NCBI GenBank assembly: GCA_021639925.1
Contig: JAJXEL010000116.1
Location: 1 to 6,598, forward strand
Direction: 5' to 3'
Origin: Alphaproteobacteria bacterium
GTDB lineage: Bacteria > Pseudomonadota > Alphaproteobacteria > CAAGCB01 > CAG-977
DNA: 6,598 nucleotides
Both the position numbers and the translations under genes were made by a program. This document shows, piece by piece, positions 6,301 to 6,598 of the stretch. Each line of letters opens with the position of its first letter. The first letter of the stretch is position 1. The notes below the pieces were generated by a model that worked only from the letters and a program-made list of their open reading frames with translations, did not search any database and was not told the origin of the DNA.

Positions 6301-6545
6301 TCATAAATCAAGTTACACTTTGATCCTTCAGGTCTTTAAAGATATCCGTTTTTTCAAGGACAAGTACGGAAATCCTCTGGACATACACCAAAAGCTCCCC
6401 GACCGTCATAAAGAAGTCGGGGATATTTTCCGTTTTGCAATCCGCAAAACGGCTGTCGGCGCATATCTGCGCCGGTGTAACAAGAGCTTATGAAGGCTCC
6501 GCGCCTGCTCAGGCACTTAAACGTCCGGGAAAATCCGGACATTTC
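6267..6545 (-). ncRNA. Putative structured RNA or long regulatory leader upstream of the pilin gene
   Basis: This stretch has a promoter at one end and an intrinsic terminator at the other, with perfect stems in between, listed in transcription order: GTCCGG/CCGGAC (6540-6523), GCCTG/CAGGC (6514-6503), GGCGCA/TGCGCC with a GATA loop (6473-6458), CCGTTTTGC/GCAAAACGG with a 5-nt loop (6452-6430), and CCCCGAC/GTCGGGG with a 12-nt loop (6422-6397). It does not match the landmarks I know for RNase P RNA, tmRNA or SRP RNA. Several frames on both strands lack stops, but none has a start with a credible ribosome site, so I favour RNA over protein. It may be an independent small RNA or the 5' leader of the pilin mRNA. 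Boundaries are predictions from the promoter and terminator. Confidence 0.5.
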
Positions 6546-6552
6546 AACCGTC

Positions 6553-6581
6553 ATTATATGATATAAAAAAATAACAGGCAA
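6553..6581 (-). promoter_or_regulatory. Sigma70-type promoter for the structured RNA / pilin leader
   Basis: On the minus strand TTGCCT (6581-6576, 4 of 6 matches to the -35 consensus) is followed after exactly 17 nt of very A/T-rich sequence by a perfect TATAAT (6558-6553). Transcription would begin near 6545. Confidence 0.65.
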
Positions 6582-6598
6582 TACTTTATATCAAAAAC

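Noticed and set aside
6320..6493. Plus-strand frame with a TTG start, protein-like translation
   Set aside because: There is no ATG, no ribosome site and no promoter on that strand, and it runs antisense to a region with a clear promoter and terminator. Kept only as an observation under findings.
6354..6581. Minus-strand 75-codon open frame over the structured region
   Set aside because: Its TTG start lies inside the predicted -35 element. The internal ATG at 6542 is within a few nt of the predicted transcription start with no ribosome site, and the product is Arg/Cys-rich with codons dictated by hairpins.
1..6598. CRISPR array, tRNA, insertion sequence or phage attachment site
   Set aside because: I saw no regularly spaced repeats, no tRNA-like cloverleaf or TTCGA arm in context, no transposase frame and no matching terminal inverted repeats.

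Overview
The window looks like a piece of a bacterial chromosome of roughly balanced base composition, with tightly packed genes, recognisable Shine-Dalgarno sites and factor-independent terminators. The pilin N-terminus (GRSMVEMLGVLAIIGVLS) is a style I associate from memory with uncultured gut-type Alphaproteobacteria. That placement is a weak inference; the sequence itself fixes only 'bacterium, probably Gram-negative'.

Left block, + strand (1-1760). The window opens inside the last 55 codons of rsmE (16S rRNA m3U1498 methyltransferase). After 20 nt comes a small protein (189-536) whose N-terminus is three tandem ten-residue Cys/His units, very likely a metal-binding tail, on an acidic helical domain I do not recognise. 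After 75 nt comes a 382-residue CPA2-type cation/proton antiporter (612-1760), whose ribosome-binding site lies in a perfect inverted repeat.

Middle block, - strand (1858-5502, read right to left). A promoter near 5530-5557 precedes a two-gene operon: a 256-residue FAD-binding subunit (YgfM type), then 3 nt later a 956-residue molybdenum hydroxylase (XdhD type). The large subunit keeps the fold of an N-terminal [2Fe-2S] domain but has lost six of the eight expected cluster cysteines. The antiporter and the hydroxylase converge on one bidirectional terminator at 1821-1857.

Right block, - strand (5601-6598). A type IV pilin-like prepilin (5670-6248) ends at its own terminator (5601-5640). Upstream of it lies about 300 nt with no convincing gene: a good sigma70-type promoter (6553-6581), a chain of at least five strong hairpins, an intrinsic terminator (6267-6291), and a segment just before that terminator that is exactly complementary to the pilin ribosome-binding site. 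This resembles either a separate structured RNA or a long regulatory leader (attenuator or riboswitch-like), and is the most promising undescribed element in the window.

The three blocks show no obvious common pathway.
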